DNA of 64,000 bases from Pyrinomonadaceae bacterium (GCA_017983495.1 JAGOBH010000009.1:40083-104082), one strand, 5' to 3'; shown: positions 34,998 through 44,548, numbered from the stretch's first letter. Program-made: numbers and translations. Notes: a model not told the origin generated them from the letters alone.

Positions 34998-36137
34998 CTA
35001 CGCAGCCGAACCTTTCACAATAACCGAAAACCTGTCTTTAAGTTTTAAAAATCGCTTTTCGTAAAACTCATAACTCAAAAATGCCAGCACCATTGAAACA
35101 ATCAGCATAAGGGGCATCTCAATAATAACAACTTGCCACAGATGGGTGTTTATTCCCAATTTTGAGCCTATCGTCAAAACGATCAATGCAGCCAACAAAT
35201 GCAGACAGTACAAGCCATACGTGTAACGTCCAAGTCTAGTAAATAAGCGGTTGTTCGACATTTTGAACAAGGATCGTTTGGAATTATTTTGTTCCAGAAT
35301 TATCATTCCGAACGCAAGAGAAAAAATGATCGATTCGAACACCTTTACGGCTGCAACTGCAAAGATATCGGCACGAAAGACGAGCAGCCCGATGGTAAAC
35401 ACGTATAACGCTAGTATGAAAACCGGCCTTAACTCGGTAACAAACCGAATGAACCCCGGTCTCGTAGCTGAGTAATACGCCGCCAGCCCGCCAACAGCCA
35501 TATTCCCAATGGAGGAGAATGTATGGAATTTTATATAGTAATAACTGTCAATATTAAGCCCCCGCATTACAAGTGAGAAGACAATGACCAAAACGAATAC
35601 GGACGGATAATATTTTGTTGGGACCACCAACAGGACAAGCGGAACTACAAGATAAAACTGTTCTTCGATCGCGACCGACCAAAGAATCCCAAGTACTCCT
35701 GAATCCGGCATCGCTGCGTTACGTACGATGTCAAGATTACCAAGAAAGACGGAATACAAAAAAGGACTGGCTGACTCATCAGGAACTGCTCCAAAAAAGC
35801 TCTTCAGAAGCGGAAAAACTACGAATCCAAAAAATACACAAAGATAATATAACGGGAATATCCTCAGCACCCGCCTGATGTAGAAATTTCGCAGATCGAT
35901 CTTGCCGGTGACATGTTTCTCGGTGATCAATAAGTAGATGATGAGAAAGCCGCTGAGTACGAAAAAAAAGTCGACGCCCAATTCGCCATTGGTTGTCGTG
36001 GATTTGAGGGCCCGATAGATCGGGTCGTCCAGGATTACCGTATTTTGAGTCTGAAAGCTATGGTGATAGAAAACGCCTAAAAATGCGGCAAACCTCCATC
36101 CGTCTAAATTTGGAAAATAGACCTTTTTCTTTTCCAT
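34998..36137 (-). CDS. Acyltransferase family 3 (OafA/YrhL-type) membrane protein
   Basis: 379 residues with about ten membrane helices. Begins VYFPNLDGWRFAAFLGVFYHHSF: the LDGxR and the H-H pair are the catalytic signature of acyltransferase-3. DFFFVLSGFLIIYLLI and LGILWSVAIEEQFYLVVPL are further family hallmarks. It should transfer an acyl group, most often acetyl, from acyl-CoA to the nascent polysaccharide across the inner membrane. The gene is visibly more AT-rich than its neighbours, suggesting recent acquisition. Confidence 0.92.
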   Translation of the reverse strand: MEKKKVYFPNLDGWRFAAFLGVFYHHSFQTQNTVILDDPIYRALKSTTTNGELGVDFFFVLSGFLIIYLLITEKHVTGKIDLRNFYIRRVLRIFPLYYLCVFFGFVVFPLLKSFFGAVPDESASPFLYSVFLGNLDIVRNAAMPDSGVLGILWSVAIEEQFYLVVPLVLLVVPTKYYPSVFVLVIVFSLVMRGLNIDSYYYIKFHTFSSIGNMAVGGLAAYYSATRPGFIRFVTELRPVFILALYVFTIGLLVFRADIFAVAAVKVFESIIFSLAFGMIILEQNNSKRSLFKMSNNRLFTRLGRYTYGLYCLHLLAALIVLTIGSKLGINTHLWQVVIIEMPLMLIVSMVLAFLSYEFYEKRFLKLKDRFSVIVKGSAA

Positions 36138-36194
36138 ATCTTCTTTGGCGTGGAGTGGCGATTGCCGTTGGAAAAAGTTGACTAATATTTGATC

Positions 36195-37436
36195 CTACTC
36201 ACCCCGGAGGAGGCGATGGTAAAGAGCCCGATACTTAACGCCACCTACAGAGGTAAGGCTAAATTCCCTCTCGGCCGTCTCGCGGCACCGGCCGCGCACA
36301 TCCCCCAACGCGTCGACCATGTCAAGGGCCTTAAGGTAGCTTGTGTCTGAAAAATGGTCGATAAGGGCTCCTACGCGGTTCCGGGAAATCAGATCATCAA
36401 CATCACCAACGCCCCGATTCGCAATAACCGGCAAACCACAAGCCAGATATTCTGGGATCTTTGTCGGTGATCGCGATGCCGTTGCATAACCGGCTTTCAC
36501 AAAAGAAAGTCCGATGTCCGACGCATTCAAATAGCTCTGAATGTCGGCAGGAGCGACCCGTCCGACAAAGTAATCCGATTCATCGAAACCCCGTTCTTTT
36601 AATAGCGGGAGGATACGGGTCGGATCAGTCTGAGTAAGGAACATTGCAAATGTTCTTGGATTTGTCTTGCGCGCGACCGCCAGAAAATCCGCGATCTCAT
36701 TCGTCCGATACAATCCGCCAAGAGCGCCTAGATGAACAATTACGAAACGATCGTCGATTCCAATTTCTGTTCGAACCGAACTTCTAAGCTCGACAGTATT
36801 TTCCTTGAAACGCGTGCCGAAATCCACACAACACGGAATCACCTCGACGGGACGCCCAAGGTCATCATAACCGCTTTTAGTGCTCTCCGGAAACAAGATG
36901 TTCCGGGCATTTTCCGTCAAAACCACAAATCCATCTGACTCGCTCATCAACCATCGCTCAATACGCTTGACCGCACGGTAAAGCCATCCGCCCTCGGGCC
37001 AAATACCGGCGTCGGTGTATTCCTCGGGGAAAAAACCGCGAATATCGAATAGCAGCTTGGGCTTGTGTCGTGAGAGCTTTCGTGCGATCGCCCCCATCAG
37101 CGTCGGCAGATGAACACGACCGTGCAGAACGTCGGGCTGATTCTTTGCGATAAAATTACGTATGAAAAGCGTCCCTCTGAAGATGTCGTAAACAGTGGCC
37201 GGCACCGATGGCCATTTGTGGTACACAAGGCAGTGCCAATCGATCCCCTCGGTTGCGAGTGCCGCCCGTTCCTCAGCGATTTGTTCGGGGGACCAAGTCG
37301 ACCGAATATGCGGCTCGAACGTTAGAATAGAGACGTCAATGCCATCTTTTCTAATCTCACGCAAATACGGCAACACTTGGGTCTGAACTAACGGTTCACG
37401 GAGGCCAAAATAACAAATATATAAAGTGGAAGCCAT
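36195..37436 (-). CDS. Glycosyltransferase family 4
   Basis: 413 residues. Starts MASTLYICYFGLREPLVQTQ, a type of opening seen in GT4 transferases of capsule and O-antigen loci. Acceptor domain with QPDVLHGRVHLPTLMGAIAR; donor domain with FVIVHLGALGGLYRTNE and GLSFVKAGYATASRSPTKIPEYLACGLPVIAN (E-x7-E-like). Its start overlaps the stop of the upstream GT2 gene by one base (TAATG), a sign of translational coupling. Confidence 0.88.
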   Translation of the reverse strand: MASTLYICYFGLREPLVQTQVLPYLREIRKDGIDVSILTFEPHIRSTWSPEQIAEERAALATEGIDWHCLVYHKWPSVPATVYDIFRGTLFIRNFIAKNQPDVLHGRVHLPTLMGAIARKLSRHKPKLLFDIRGFFPEEYTDAGIWPEGGWLYRAVKRIERWLMSESDGFVVLTENARNILFPESTKSGYDDLGRPVEVIPCCVDFGTRFKENTVELRSSVRTEIGIDDRFVIVHLGALGGLYRTNEIADFLAVARKTNPRTFAMFLTQTDPTRILPLLKERGFDESDYFVGRVAPADIQSYLNASDIGLSFVKAGYATASRSPTKIPEYLACGLPVIANRGVGDVDDLISRNRVGALIDHFSDTSYLKALDMVDALGDVRGRCRETAEREFSLTSVGGVKYRALYHRLLRGE

Positions 37437-38320
37437 TACTTAATTCGACCTAGACGCCGGAGCGGAAAACGTAAGAAATATCCCAGATTTGAGGGGCGGT
37501 TTCGGATACTCTTTACCGCATGCTCCACAAATTTCCTGTAATTTCCCGTATGAAAATATGAGCCCGAAAGCACCCTGTGGTAATTTCCGTAAGCACGGCT
37601 TCTTAATTTCAAAACATCGGCGTCGTCCGTCTCAAAGGCCTTTGCGTAAAACCGTCCCATTCCACGCTCCATTTCGGCCACATTTTTATGTGCGTTCGAG
37701 CCATGATTGCGATAGTTGACCAAGGCTTTCGGCACAAATCCGACCTTGTACTTGTGTGCGACCCGGTAGCAAAATTCCCAATCTTCGCCAACCTTTATTG
37801 TCTCGTCAAACCCACCGACACTTTCGATCGCCTCTCGCTTAACAATTATTGTACCGCCGGGGCCAACGATCGCGGGACCGTCCCAAAGCAAAAGATTCTC
37901 AGATACCCATCCCTCAGCTCCGTCCAGCAGTTCACGGATGACGATCCCGTTTTCGCCGTCAAACTCACGCATCCCGCAGTGAACCAGACCGATCTCAGGA
38001 TCAGTATCGAATTTGGCGATCTGCTTTTCCAGTTTATCCGGAAGCCAAGTGTCGTCAGCATCTAGAAATGCGATCAGCTCCCCCGATGATGCGTCGATTC
38101 CCCGATTGCGCGCTGAGCAAACTCCGTTGTTCGCTTGTTGGATATAGCTTACGCTATCGCCACAGGCACGAACGATTGTTTCCGTTTCGTCCGTCGAACC
38201 GTCATCGACGACAATTATTTCCGCCGGGACTACGGTCTGGCCCAAAGCACTATCAATCGCCTGACCGATAAACCTACCGTAATTGTATGACGGAATTATG
38301 ACGGAGACAGAGTAGAGCAT
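37436..38320 (-). CDS. Glycosyltransferase family 2
   Basis: 294 residues, GT-A fold, inverting, cytoplasmic. VSVIIPSYNYGRFIGQAIDS, VVDDGSTDET and the DxD in IAFLDADDTWLPDKLE are all present, followed by GGTIIVKREAIESVGGFDE and KVGEDWEFCYRVAHKY (the catalytic ED region). The C-terminal ~70 residues are basic and helical, likely a peripheral membrane contact. It abuts the acetyltransferase gene (38321) and overlaps the downstream GT4 by one base. Confidence 0.92.
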   Translation of the reverse strand: MLYSVSVIIPSYNYGRFIGQAIDSALGQTVVPAEIIVVDDGSTDETETIVRACGDSVSYIQQANNGVCSARNRGIDASSGELIAFLDADDTWLPDKLEKQIAKFDTDPEIGLVHCGMREFDGENGIVIRELLDGAEGWVSENLLLWDGPAIVGPGGTIIVKREAIESVGGFDETIKVGEDWEFCYRVAHKYKVGFVPKALVNYRNHGSNAHKNVAEMERGMGRFYAKAFETDDADVLKLRSRAYGNYHRVLSGSYFHTGNYRKFVEHAVKSIRNRPSNLGYFLRFPLRRLGRIK

Positions 38321-38902
38321 CTATTCATTTCTCATTCGGATCAACCGCGCCGGATTGCCAGCGACTATCGCAAAGGGCGGCACCGGTTTTGTCACCACAG
38401 ACCCGGCGCCGACTATCGCATCATGGCCAACGTCGGCCATCACCGTTGCGTTTGCCCCGATCCAAGCACCGTGTCCGATCGTTATCGGCTCTTTTGGCGG
38501 GTTCCCCTGATGTTTGATCGGTATATCGAGTCGGTCAATATTATGATGACCTTTTCCTGCCAGAAGCACGGCGTGCTGGCCGATCAGAACATGATCTTCA
38601 ATAATCGCGTAGTCGATGTAAGTGCCAATGCTGATCCAAATATCATTTCCGAATGATGTCCTCGCGTCTTCGATCGACACCCCAAAATGTAATTCAACGT
38701 GCTCGCCGACTTTTGGCAATATTTTGGCATATACCGCCCGCCGCAATTTCCACCCGAACGCGAAGGGAACCCTCGACAACATCTCCGAAAGATAGGGGAA
38801 ATACAGACGATTTCGGTCGAGCCGACGACGAGCAATTGAGCCGACCGACCTGCCAACCTTTTCGACCGCGGTGTTGTAGGTTCTTGTCAAAGCTCCGCTC
38901 AT
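38321..38902 (-). CDS. Hexapeptide-repeat acetyltransferase (WcaF/WbbJ-like)
   Basis: 193 residues. A basic N-terminal arm (~1-60) is followed by a left-handed beta-helix with VLIGQHAVLLAGKGHHNID (catalytic-type His), ITIGHGAWIGANATVMADV and IVGAGSVVTKPVPPFAIVAGNPARLI, the typical xenobiotic/sugar acetyltransferase ending. It should transfer acetyl from acetyl-CoA to a sugar hydroxyl or amino group. Overlaps the upstream GT4 gene by 4 bp. Confidence 0.88.
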   Translation of the reverse strand: MSGALTRTYNTAVEKVGRSVGSIARRRLDRNRLYFPYLSEMLSRVPFAFGWKLRRAVYAKILPKVGEHVELHFGVSIEDARTSFGNDIWISIGTYIDYAIIEDHVLIGQHAVLLAGKGHHNIDRLDIPIKHQGNPPKEPITIGHGAWIGANATVMADVGHDAIVGAGSVVTKPVPPFAIVAGNPARLIRMRNE

Positions 38903-40035
38903 TTTCCGCTTTTCGTTAGCCCCCGGTATATTTCGACATGTGCGGCAGAGACTCGCCCTGCATCCATATATTCGAGCAGGTATTTTCGCCCGTCCCTCGC
39001 CCGGGTCCTTGCTGCGTCGATGTTTTCAATCACCCGTTCGAGACCTTGTCGAAAGCCGACAACGTCTGCCGGCGGCACAATTTCACCGTATTTTCCTTCA
39101 TCAAGACTATCACGAACTCCACTGATATCAGTCGCTACAATCGGTTTTTCGAGCATAACGGCCTCGATAACTGCCGATGACAAAGCGTCCTCAAGCGAAG
39201 GATGAACAATGATGTCGGCAGCAGCCATAATGGCCAGAGCGTCATCGCGCCAGCCAAGAAAACGAACCCGGTCGGCAATCCCAAGCGCCTTCGCTTTTTG
39301 ATAAAGCACATTGCCGTAGTCGCCGTCGCCGACTAAATACAGAGTGTAACTGACACCGCTAGCGGCGACTCCCGCCAGGGCATCAAATAAATACCCGTGT
39401 CCCTTGCGGTGGAAAAGCCGCGAGACACAGACCAAAGCCAGTGTGCAATTCATTTTCAGTTCGGCCCGCACGTTCGCGATCTTTTCCGGGGTTATCGCGT
39501 CAAATCGATCAGTCGTCTGTCCGTAAGGTATTATCGATACCTTTTCTGAAGACACCTCTTCCTTTTCGACCAAGAAGTCACGAACCATCCGCGACGGAGC
39601 GATGATATGATCCGATCTTTGGCTAATGTAATTTTCTAATGCAAGATAGAACTTTCTTTTGGTTGGCGCGGCAATTTGATGGATCGCATCCGAATGATGC
39701 CGCGTCAAAACCGTCTTCCGTTTCTGCCATTTCGCTGCGGTTAGCGCGATCACGCTGGCGTCGAATAAATGCGTGTGAACAATATCGGGATCTTCTCTCT
39801 TCAAGATCGTCCAAAGCTTCTTAAAAGCGCCCGGATACTCGCGGCGGCCCGAACTATCGAGATAATAAACGCGCTGGCCGCGTTTTTCCAGTGACCGGCC
39901 GAATTCGCATTCTGCTGCAAAAGTCACAAAAGAATAATCAACCTCGTCCCGCAAAGAATTATCTACCAGATTGTTCAGATAGTAATTTTCTTTGTCCACG
40001 CTAACGACATGAAGGACGCTTATCGGTCTGTTCAT
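38899..40035 (-). CDS. Glycosyltransferase family 4
   Basis: 378 residues. Acceptor domain begins ISVLHVVSVDKENYYLNNL, with DIVHTHLFDASVIAL and VLTRHHSDAIHQ. Donor domain has LALVCVSRLFHRKGHGYL, YLVGDGDYGNVLYQKA, and the E-x7-E motif in EDALSSAVIEAVMLEKPIVAT. Overlaps the methyltransferase gene upstream by 4 bp (ATGA) and the acetyltransferase downstream by 4 bp. Confidence 0.92.
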   Translation of the reverse strand: MNRPISVLHVVSVDKENYYLNNLVDNSLRDEVDYSFVTFAAECEFGRSLEKRGQRVYYLDSSGRREYPGAFKKLWTILKREDPDIVHTHLFDASVIALTAAKWQKRKTVLTRHHSDAIHQIAAPTKRKFYLALENYISQRSDHIIAPSRMVRDFLVEKEEVSSEKVSIIPYGQTTDRFDAITPEKIANVRAELKMNCTLALVCVSRLFHRKGHGYLFDALAGVAASGVSYTLYLVGDGDYGNVLYQKAKALGIADRVRFLGWRDDALAIMAAADIIVHPSLEDALSSAVIEAVMLEKPIVATDISGVRDSLDEGKYGEIVPPADVVGFRQGLERVIENIDAARTRARDGRKYLLEYMDAGRVSAAHVEIYRGLTKSGK

Positions 40036-40793
40036 TGTTCCGGCTTCCTGGCGATTGTGAGATGGTTAAACGACATATGGGTCGACGGTACTACCTTTTC
40101 GAACAGGCCGCCGAGCACATTAACAACAAAGCACACAAGCCACAGGGCCGGACGCAAAATGAGCCCGATAGGGTAAAGCCATTTCGTCCACATAAAGCCT
40201 ACATCGTACCAATACAAATTAAACATCGCCGCTAACGTGACCGCTGTACCTGAGAGCGGTTCCACTTTATCGATTGTCATGCCGTTACGTTTCATGATAG
40301 CCGCCAGTCCGTCCGGACTGTACCGAAAAAAATCGTATTTATCGTGAATTGGGTAAACGAACGGTGCCGTCGTAATTAAAGTTCCACCGGGACGAAGAAC
40401 GCGCGCAAATTCTGCGATCGTCTTTTCCGGATCGGGCACATGTTCCATAACCTCAGTACAAAGTACCGTATCAACGCTTTCGTCCGCCAGCGGCAGTAAC
40501 GCAGCATCGCCGCAAAAATCAGCCTTGTTGCCGAGATAGCCGCTTTCGGGCGAATATTCCAACCCGATATACCTTTCGACAAACGGAGCAAGTGTCGCTT
40601 CGAAAGGCTTTATTCCGCAGCCGACATCGAGTAGAACGCCATGGGCGAGTTTTGCGTGCGACGATATTGCTGCGTCAATACGCGTCCGCACCCAATAGCC
40701 CGAATGGAAGGGCGTTTGAGAAAGATATCTATCAGTCCAACGAATGTCGGCAGTATGAAAATTGGCGGTCGTTGTTGTAAGTGAAGTCTTCAT
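40032..40793 (-). CDS. Class I SAM-dependent methyltransferase with C-terminal membrane helices
   Basis: 253 residues from the ATG at 40793. I chose this start because the stop of the broken frame upstream overlaps it as ATGA; an alternative ATG at 40814 would add seven residues. Motif I is LLDVGCGIKPFEATLA; motif II IGLEYSPESGYLG; motif IV VDTVLCTEVMEHVPDPEK; post-motif LRPGGTLITTAPFVYPIHDKYDFFRYS. Two hydrophobic segments near the C-terminus (~185-230) suggest membrane attachment, as in ubiquinone-like and glycan-lipid methyltransferases. Likely modifies a lipid-linked sugar. Confidence 0.87.
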   Translation of the reverse strand: MKTSLTTTTANFHTADIRWTDRYLSQTPFHSGYWVRTRIDAAISSHAKLAHGVLLDVGCGIKPFEATLAPFVERYIGLEYSPESGYLGNKADFCGDAALLPLADESVDTVLCTEVMEHVPDPEKTIAEFARVLRPGGTLITTAPFVYPIHDKYDFFRYSPDGLAAIMKRNGMTIDKVEPLSGTAVTLAAMFNLYWYDVGFMWTKWLYPIGLILRPALWLVCFVVNVLGGLFEKVVPSTHMSFNHLTIARKPEQ

Positions 40794-41083
40794 CGGGAAA
40801 AGCCAAGACGGCATCCGAACATTATCATAGTCGCAAGCGACCAACCCATAAATTTCACACCGAGTCCCAGAAGAACATTCGAACCATCTTCGCTAACGAC
40901 CATCGGTCTAATAGCGGATGTAGAGTAATCGCGATAAAGTGGACAGATTCCTAAAACTGTTTGGCGGCTTCATTCTCTTCGCAATACTCGAGCAAAATAT
41001 CTAGGTGAGAATGGCAGATCACTAGGTCCGCCAATCGAGTTTAACTTAAAGACAAATGGACAGGCTATTGTCTTTTGGCTCAT
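40790..41083 (-). pseudogene. Broken small gene: 98-codon frame with one internal TGA
   Basis: The reverse strand carries a frame from ATG 41083, which overlaps the GT2 stop as ATGA, to TGA 40790-40792, which overlaps the methyltransferase ATG as ATGA. A single in-frame TGA at 40970-40972 interrupts it after 37 codons. The first part starts MSQKTIACPFVFKLNS and ends PRYFARVLRRE; the second includes LGICPLYRDYSTSAIRP and MVVSEDGSNVLLGLGVKF. The operon-style junctions at both ends and the otherwise open frame suggest a gene inactivated by a nonsense change, or a remnant left after internal deletion. I recognise no family. Selenocysteine is unlikely because no SECIS-type hairpin is evident after the TGA. 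A chance frame cannot be ruled out. Confidence 0.45.
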
Positions 41084-42279
41084 TTGTCCGAAAACCTGCT
41101 CAAGAATGATTCATCAATACCTTCGGCACACTGAGCAATACTACTAAACCCGCCTAGAACCTTCACTTTTCTGTTTTTTAGTCTCATTATTATATTGCCC
41201 AGTCCTGTATTTTTGAATGCCTGTTTTAGTTGTGTTTTTGTGAAACTGTATTTCGCAATTTCATTGCGCACCCGTCGCTGCAATTCTACATCCCGCTCGG
41301 AGAGAACCGACTCAAATTCTCTTAACTCGGCTGAAACATCGACATTACTCGCCTCCAAATATTTCATTTCGTAAAAAGAGGTAACAAAGTACTTTTTCCA
41401 ATCGATGTTCACCGGGTGGTATTCCGCCCCCCAGTCTTCGCGTGCCCGCAGGATGGTGTTTCTACAATAATTAAACGGCGTCAATAGTTTCCTAAGGGGT
41501 ACGAAATCGAGCTGCTTCTCCTCGGGATATTTCTCAAACATGGATTGATCGCCAGATGTGCTGCTGCCTGCCCATGTACGTTGCAAATAGAGCGGCTCGT
41601 CAACATAGCAGTATTTATCCGCTGCATTCAAAAATAAGGCGGCAGTATAAATATCGCTCCCGACCAACGGAAATAGATTTCCAACTCCGTCCTTTACTTT
41701 TTTTATTATGGACGAATGATGAATAGTGTTTACAAGTTGGGGGAAATTGATCCGTGGACTCGGAACTGAATTTGTCGTCAATTCGAATCTGGAAAGCAGA
41801 AGCTCAATTGCTTCTTGTTTTTCGAAGACATGAAATTTTCGATCGTAGGGCAGCAAGACCAGCGATTCAGGGTCAATATTTTTTCCATATTCCTTTGATC
41901 TATCAGAATAGTAGAATGCAATTCTGGAAGTGGCTATATCAGCCCGATTCTCGTCCAATATCCGAAGCATAGATTCCAGATAAACCTTAGAATAAGCATC
42001 GTCATCTGACAAAAATGTGATGTATTCGCCCTTAGCGTGACTTAAAGCAAATTCCCAACTGTCACCCATTGAAAGTGATGAGGCCGATCGAGCGTATCTG
42101 ATTCTACTATCATCGAAAGTCTCAACAACCTGGCGAGTATCATCAGACGAAAAATTGTCACTGACTATAATTTCAAAATCATTAAACGTTTGAGAAAGTA
42201 CACTACGAATTGCAAATGGCAATAATTTCGCCCGGTTACGGGTCGGCACAACAACTGAAACGAAAGGCAATTTACTCAT
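41080..42279 (-). CDS. Glycosyltransferase family 2
   Basis: 399 residues, GT-A fold. Starts LPFVSVVVPTRNRAKLLPFA; nucleotide-binding IIVSDNFSSDDTRQVV; DxD-type YITFLSDDDAYSKVYL. The ~180 residues after the catalytic domain are helical and unlike the other GT2 in the cluster (CYVDEPLYLQRTWAGSSTSG). It overlaps the flippase gene upstream by 4 bp. Composition is distinctly AT-rich compared with the flanking sugar genes, consistent with horizontal exchange of the transferase/flippase block. Confidence 0.88.
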   Translation of the reverse strand: MSKLPFVSVVVPTRNRAKLLPFAIRSVLSQTFNDFEIIVSDNFSSDDTRQVVETFDDSRIRYARSASSLSMGDSWEFALSHAKGEYITFLSDDDAYSKVYLESMLRILDENRADIATSRIAFYYSDRSKEYGKNIDPESLVLLPYDRKFHVFEKQEAIELLLSRFELTTNSVPSPRINFPQLVNTIHHSSIIKKVKDGVGNLFPLVGSDIYTAALFLNAADKYCYVDEPLYLQRTWAGSSTSGDQSMFEKYPEEKQLDFVPLRKLLTPFNYCRNTILRAREDWGAEYHPVNIDWKKYFVTSFYEMKYLEASNVDVSAELREFESVLSERDVELQRRVRNEIAKYSFTKTQLKQAFKNTGLGNIIMRLKNRKVKVLGGFSSIAQCAEGIDESFLSRFSDK

Positions 42280-43787
42280 ACCCCTAAAACTCGTCTAATA
42301 ACAAAATGTCTGATTGTTGGAATAGAAAATGAGCTAGTTAAGACCGTTAATGAAAACGTTATAGTGATTATTATGACGGTTTGTGCGGACGATGTGAAAA
42401 CAGGTAATCCTCGAGTGAACATGAAATATGCGACTCCATTGACGGCAACAGCCAAGATGAGTGGCAGACCTACGTCACTCAGATACCATTTCTTTAATTC
42501 GCCTTTCAATATCATCCTGTGCATAACTTGCAACCCTACGATCGTATAGGAAAAATTTAGAATAACCCAACCCATCGCACCGCCGACCGCACCGTAGTGG
42601 GTAGTACCGTAGATCATGAGCGGTATCAGAAATACAACTGCAAAAATGTTTTGCCAAAGACCTATTTTAGTTATCCCAAACGCGAGCTGTGCGTAGTAAG
42701 GCAAGTGCATAAGGCCATTGAGTCCGGTGCCGATGGCGACGAGTGTTAATAGAATCCAAGTCTTTTCCGCGATCTCCGGTTTCCGGGTCCAGACAAGCAG
42801 TATCTCATAGGAAAAGAAAGCAATTATCGACACAACCGGAATCAGAAAAAAGGACATTACCTGACATGCGCGGTGATAAAGCTCACGCAATTCGTCAAAT
42901 CGTTCTTGGGCCACAAGCTGCGAAAACTGCGGAAAGTAGGTCGTTTGGATTGAGCCTACGATCAGGCCAATACTAGTCCCGGCAAGCGTGATCGCAAGCG
43001 AGTAATACCCAAAATCCTCGAGCGTCAACATCTTGCTGAGGATAAGCTTGTCGGTCTGGGTGAGGACCAAAACCACCAGACTTGTCCCTGCCATGCCTGC
43101 CGCATATCGCCAAACGTCTCTTAAAAGGGATGACCGAAAGCGTGGCTTGTCCACTGAAGACGGCAGCTTTTTCCAAAAGACGACACCCAAAAGAACGCAA
43201 TTCAGTACGGCGGCTATTAGCTGCCAAATCAGAAATGCCTTGATCGTTGGCGACACAAAAGCGAGGACGACAAATGAACCCACCGACCGGATCACGGCAA
43301 CAAAACCATTTATAATATTGAGGTACTTCTGTTCCTGAAGGCCATACATTCCACCGGTGTAAAAGCCAACTGACCATTGGAACGCGAAAGCGACACTCAT
43401 GATCATAAGAGCCTCGCTTATTATTGCAGGTGAGATCGTCTCCGATCTGAGCCAATAATTGGCGGCGGCAGGGGCGGCGACCAAGGCAATCGAACAAACA
43501 ACTATTGCAAGGGCCCAGCACAAAACCTCGAGTGTGCGCGAAAGATCTCTAAGTTCTTGGGCTTTCTCAGGAAAAGCAGTTAGCCGAGCGACCTCGCGGT
43601 TTAGCGTCGGCGAAATGCCGCCGTCCAGAAGAAACAAAAATGCCTGGATACTCGCAAAAAAGCCTATTATCCCGTACATCTCTACGCTAAGGTAATGCAG
43701 GTAAATCGGGACAAAAACAATGCTCAATATTGCAATGAACGATCGTCCGGCAAAATTTGAGAGAATGTTGATCTTTGTCTGATTCAC
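42276..43787 (-). CDS. Polysaccharide flippase, Wzx/MATE-like (oligosaccharide flippase family)
   Basis: 503 residues with about 14 membrane helices in the Polysacc_synt layout. Starts ILSNFAGRSFIAILSIVFVP; early LLDGGISPTLNREVARL is the typical 'G.....l.r..a' segment; the second half mirrors the first. It should flip undecaprenyl-pyrophosphate-linked repeat units across the inner membrane, consistent with the WecA-type initiator and the ligase/polymerase in this locus (Wzx/Wzy route, not an ABC exporter). Overlaps both neighbouring genes by 4 bp. Confidence 0.92.
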   Translation of the reverse strand: MNQTKINILSNFAGRSFIAILSIVFVPIYLHYLSVEMYGIIGFFASIQAFLFLLDGGISPTLNREVARLTAFPEKAQELRDLSRTLEVLCWALAIVVCSIALVAAPAAANYWLRSETISPAIISEALMIMSVAFAFQWSVGFYTGGMYGLQEQKYLNIINGFVAVIRSVGSFVVLAFVSPTIKAFLIWQLIAAVLNCVLLGVVFWKKLPSSVDKPRFRSSLLRDVWRYAAGMAGTSLVVLVLTQTDKLILSKMLTLEDFGYYSLAITLAGTSIGLIVGSIQTTYFPQFSQLVAQERFDELRELYHRACQVMSFFLIPVVSIIAFFSYEILLVWTRKPEIAEKTWILLTLVAIGTGLNGLMHLPYYAQLAFGITKIGLWQNIFAVVFLIPLMIYGTTHYGAVGGAMGWVILNFSYTIVGLQVMHRMILKGELKKWYLSDVGLPLILAVAVNGVAYFMFTRGLPVFTSSAQTVIIITITFSLTVLTSSFSIPTIRHFVIRRVLGV

Positions 43788-44548
43788 TTACGTTTTAGCC
43801 AGGCATCCGGATAATGAGTATTGATATTTTGGGTAAGTTCACTTTCGTTAAATAACCACGGCGGAGTTTCCAATACGAACTCCGGATGACGTTCGAGAAA
43901 TTCGTGTGCGGCGGTCACAGGATTGTCCTTATCCCACGATGGTGTCCCGCGCGGCACGTCGAAAACTTCCTGCATGATCCCGTCGGTCGCGACGATGTAC
44001 GAGCCCTTTGTTACTAGGTCGCAATACGCCTCTAACTCGTCGCCGACGTGTTGCCGACTATGATTTGAATCCAGAATTATCAAGACGCGGTCGTCGGGCC
44101 CGACCAGACTTTTGACCTGAGCGACAATATCAGTCGCGACGGAGCTGCCCTCGATCAGCGTAATGTAGGAAAATAGCTGGTGCTCTTCGATGGCTTTCCG
44201 ATTGTGCGGGCGAATCTCGATATCGACACCGATCACACGCCCATCAATACCCATCATTTTAAGCAGGCTGGCACTATAGATCAGCGAACCCCCATGAGCA
44301 ATACCCGTCTCAATTATGACCGTCGGGCGAACCTGAAATATCGCCTCCTGAACCCTTATCATGTCTTCGGGCAATTGGATAATCGGCCGCCCCATCCAGC
44401 TAAAGGTGTAAACGTGCTTTTCATTCCAGCCGACTTTGAGCCAAAGTTTCGAGATCGCCTCAAACCCTTGGGTGGAAAAAAGCTGAATTGTGTCGCCGGT
44501 TGTATCGTCGACAATCGTTCCTGCGTCTGTATCGATCGTAATTTTCAT
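43784..44548 (-). CDS. CmcI/cephalosporin-hydroxylase family SAM-dependent enzyme
   Basis: 254 residues from ATG 44548, set by an ATGA overlap with the stop of the upstream SDR gene. The Rossmann methyltransferase core has VIIETGIAHGGSLIYSASLL, VIGVDIEIRPHNRKAI and VLIILDSNHSRQHVGDELEAY, matching the CmcI family (antibiotic 7-alpha-methoxylation component and sugar O-methyltransferase relatives such as RhlM-like enzymes). The Asp/Glu cluster that would bind Mg is present. It probably methylates a deoxysugar of this polysaccharide. Starts IRPHNRK-type motifs are typical of the sugar branch. Confidence 0.82.
   Translation of the reverse strand: MKITIDTDAGTIVDDTTGDTIQLFSTQGFEAISKLWLKVGWNEKHVYTFSWMGRPIIQLPEDMIRVQEAIFQVRPTVIIETGIAHGGSLIYSASLLKMMGIDGRVIGVDIEIRPHNRKAIEEHQLFSYITLIEGSSVATDIVAQVKSLVGPDDRVLIILDSNHSRQHVGDELEAYCDLVTKGSYIVATDGIMQEVFDVPRGTPSWDKDNPVTAAHEFLERHPEFVLETPPWLFNESELTQNINTHYPDAWLKRK

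Noticed and set aside
40970..40972. In-frame TGA as selenocysteine
   Set aside because: No SECIS-like hairpin just after the codon and no selenoprotein family match; a nonsense change is simpler.
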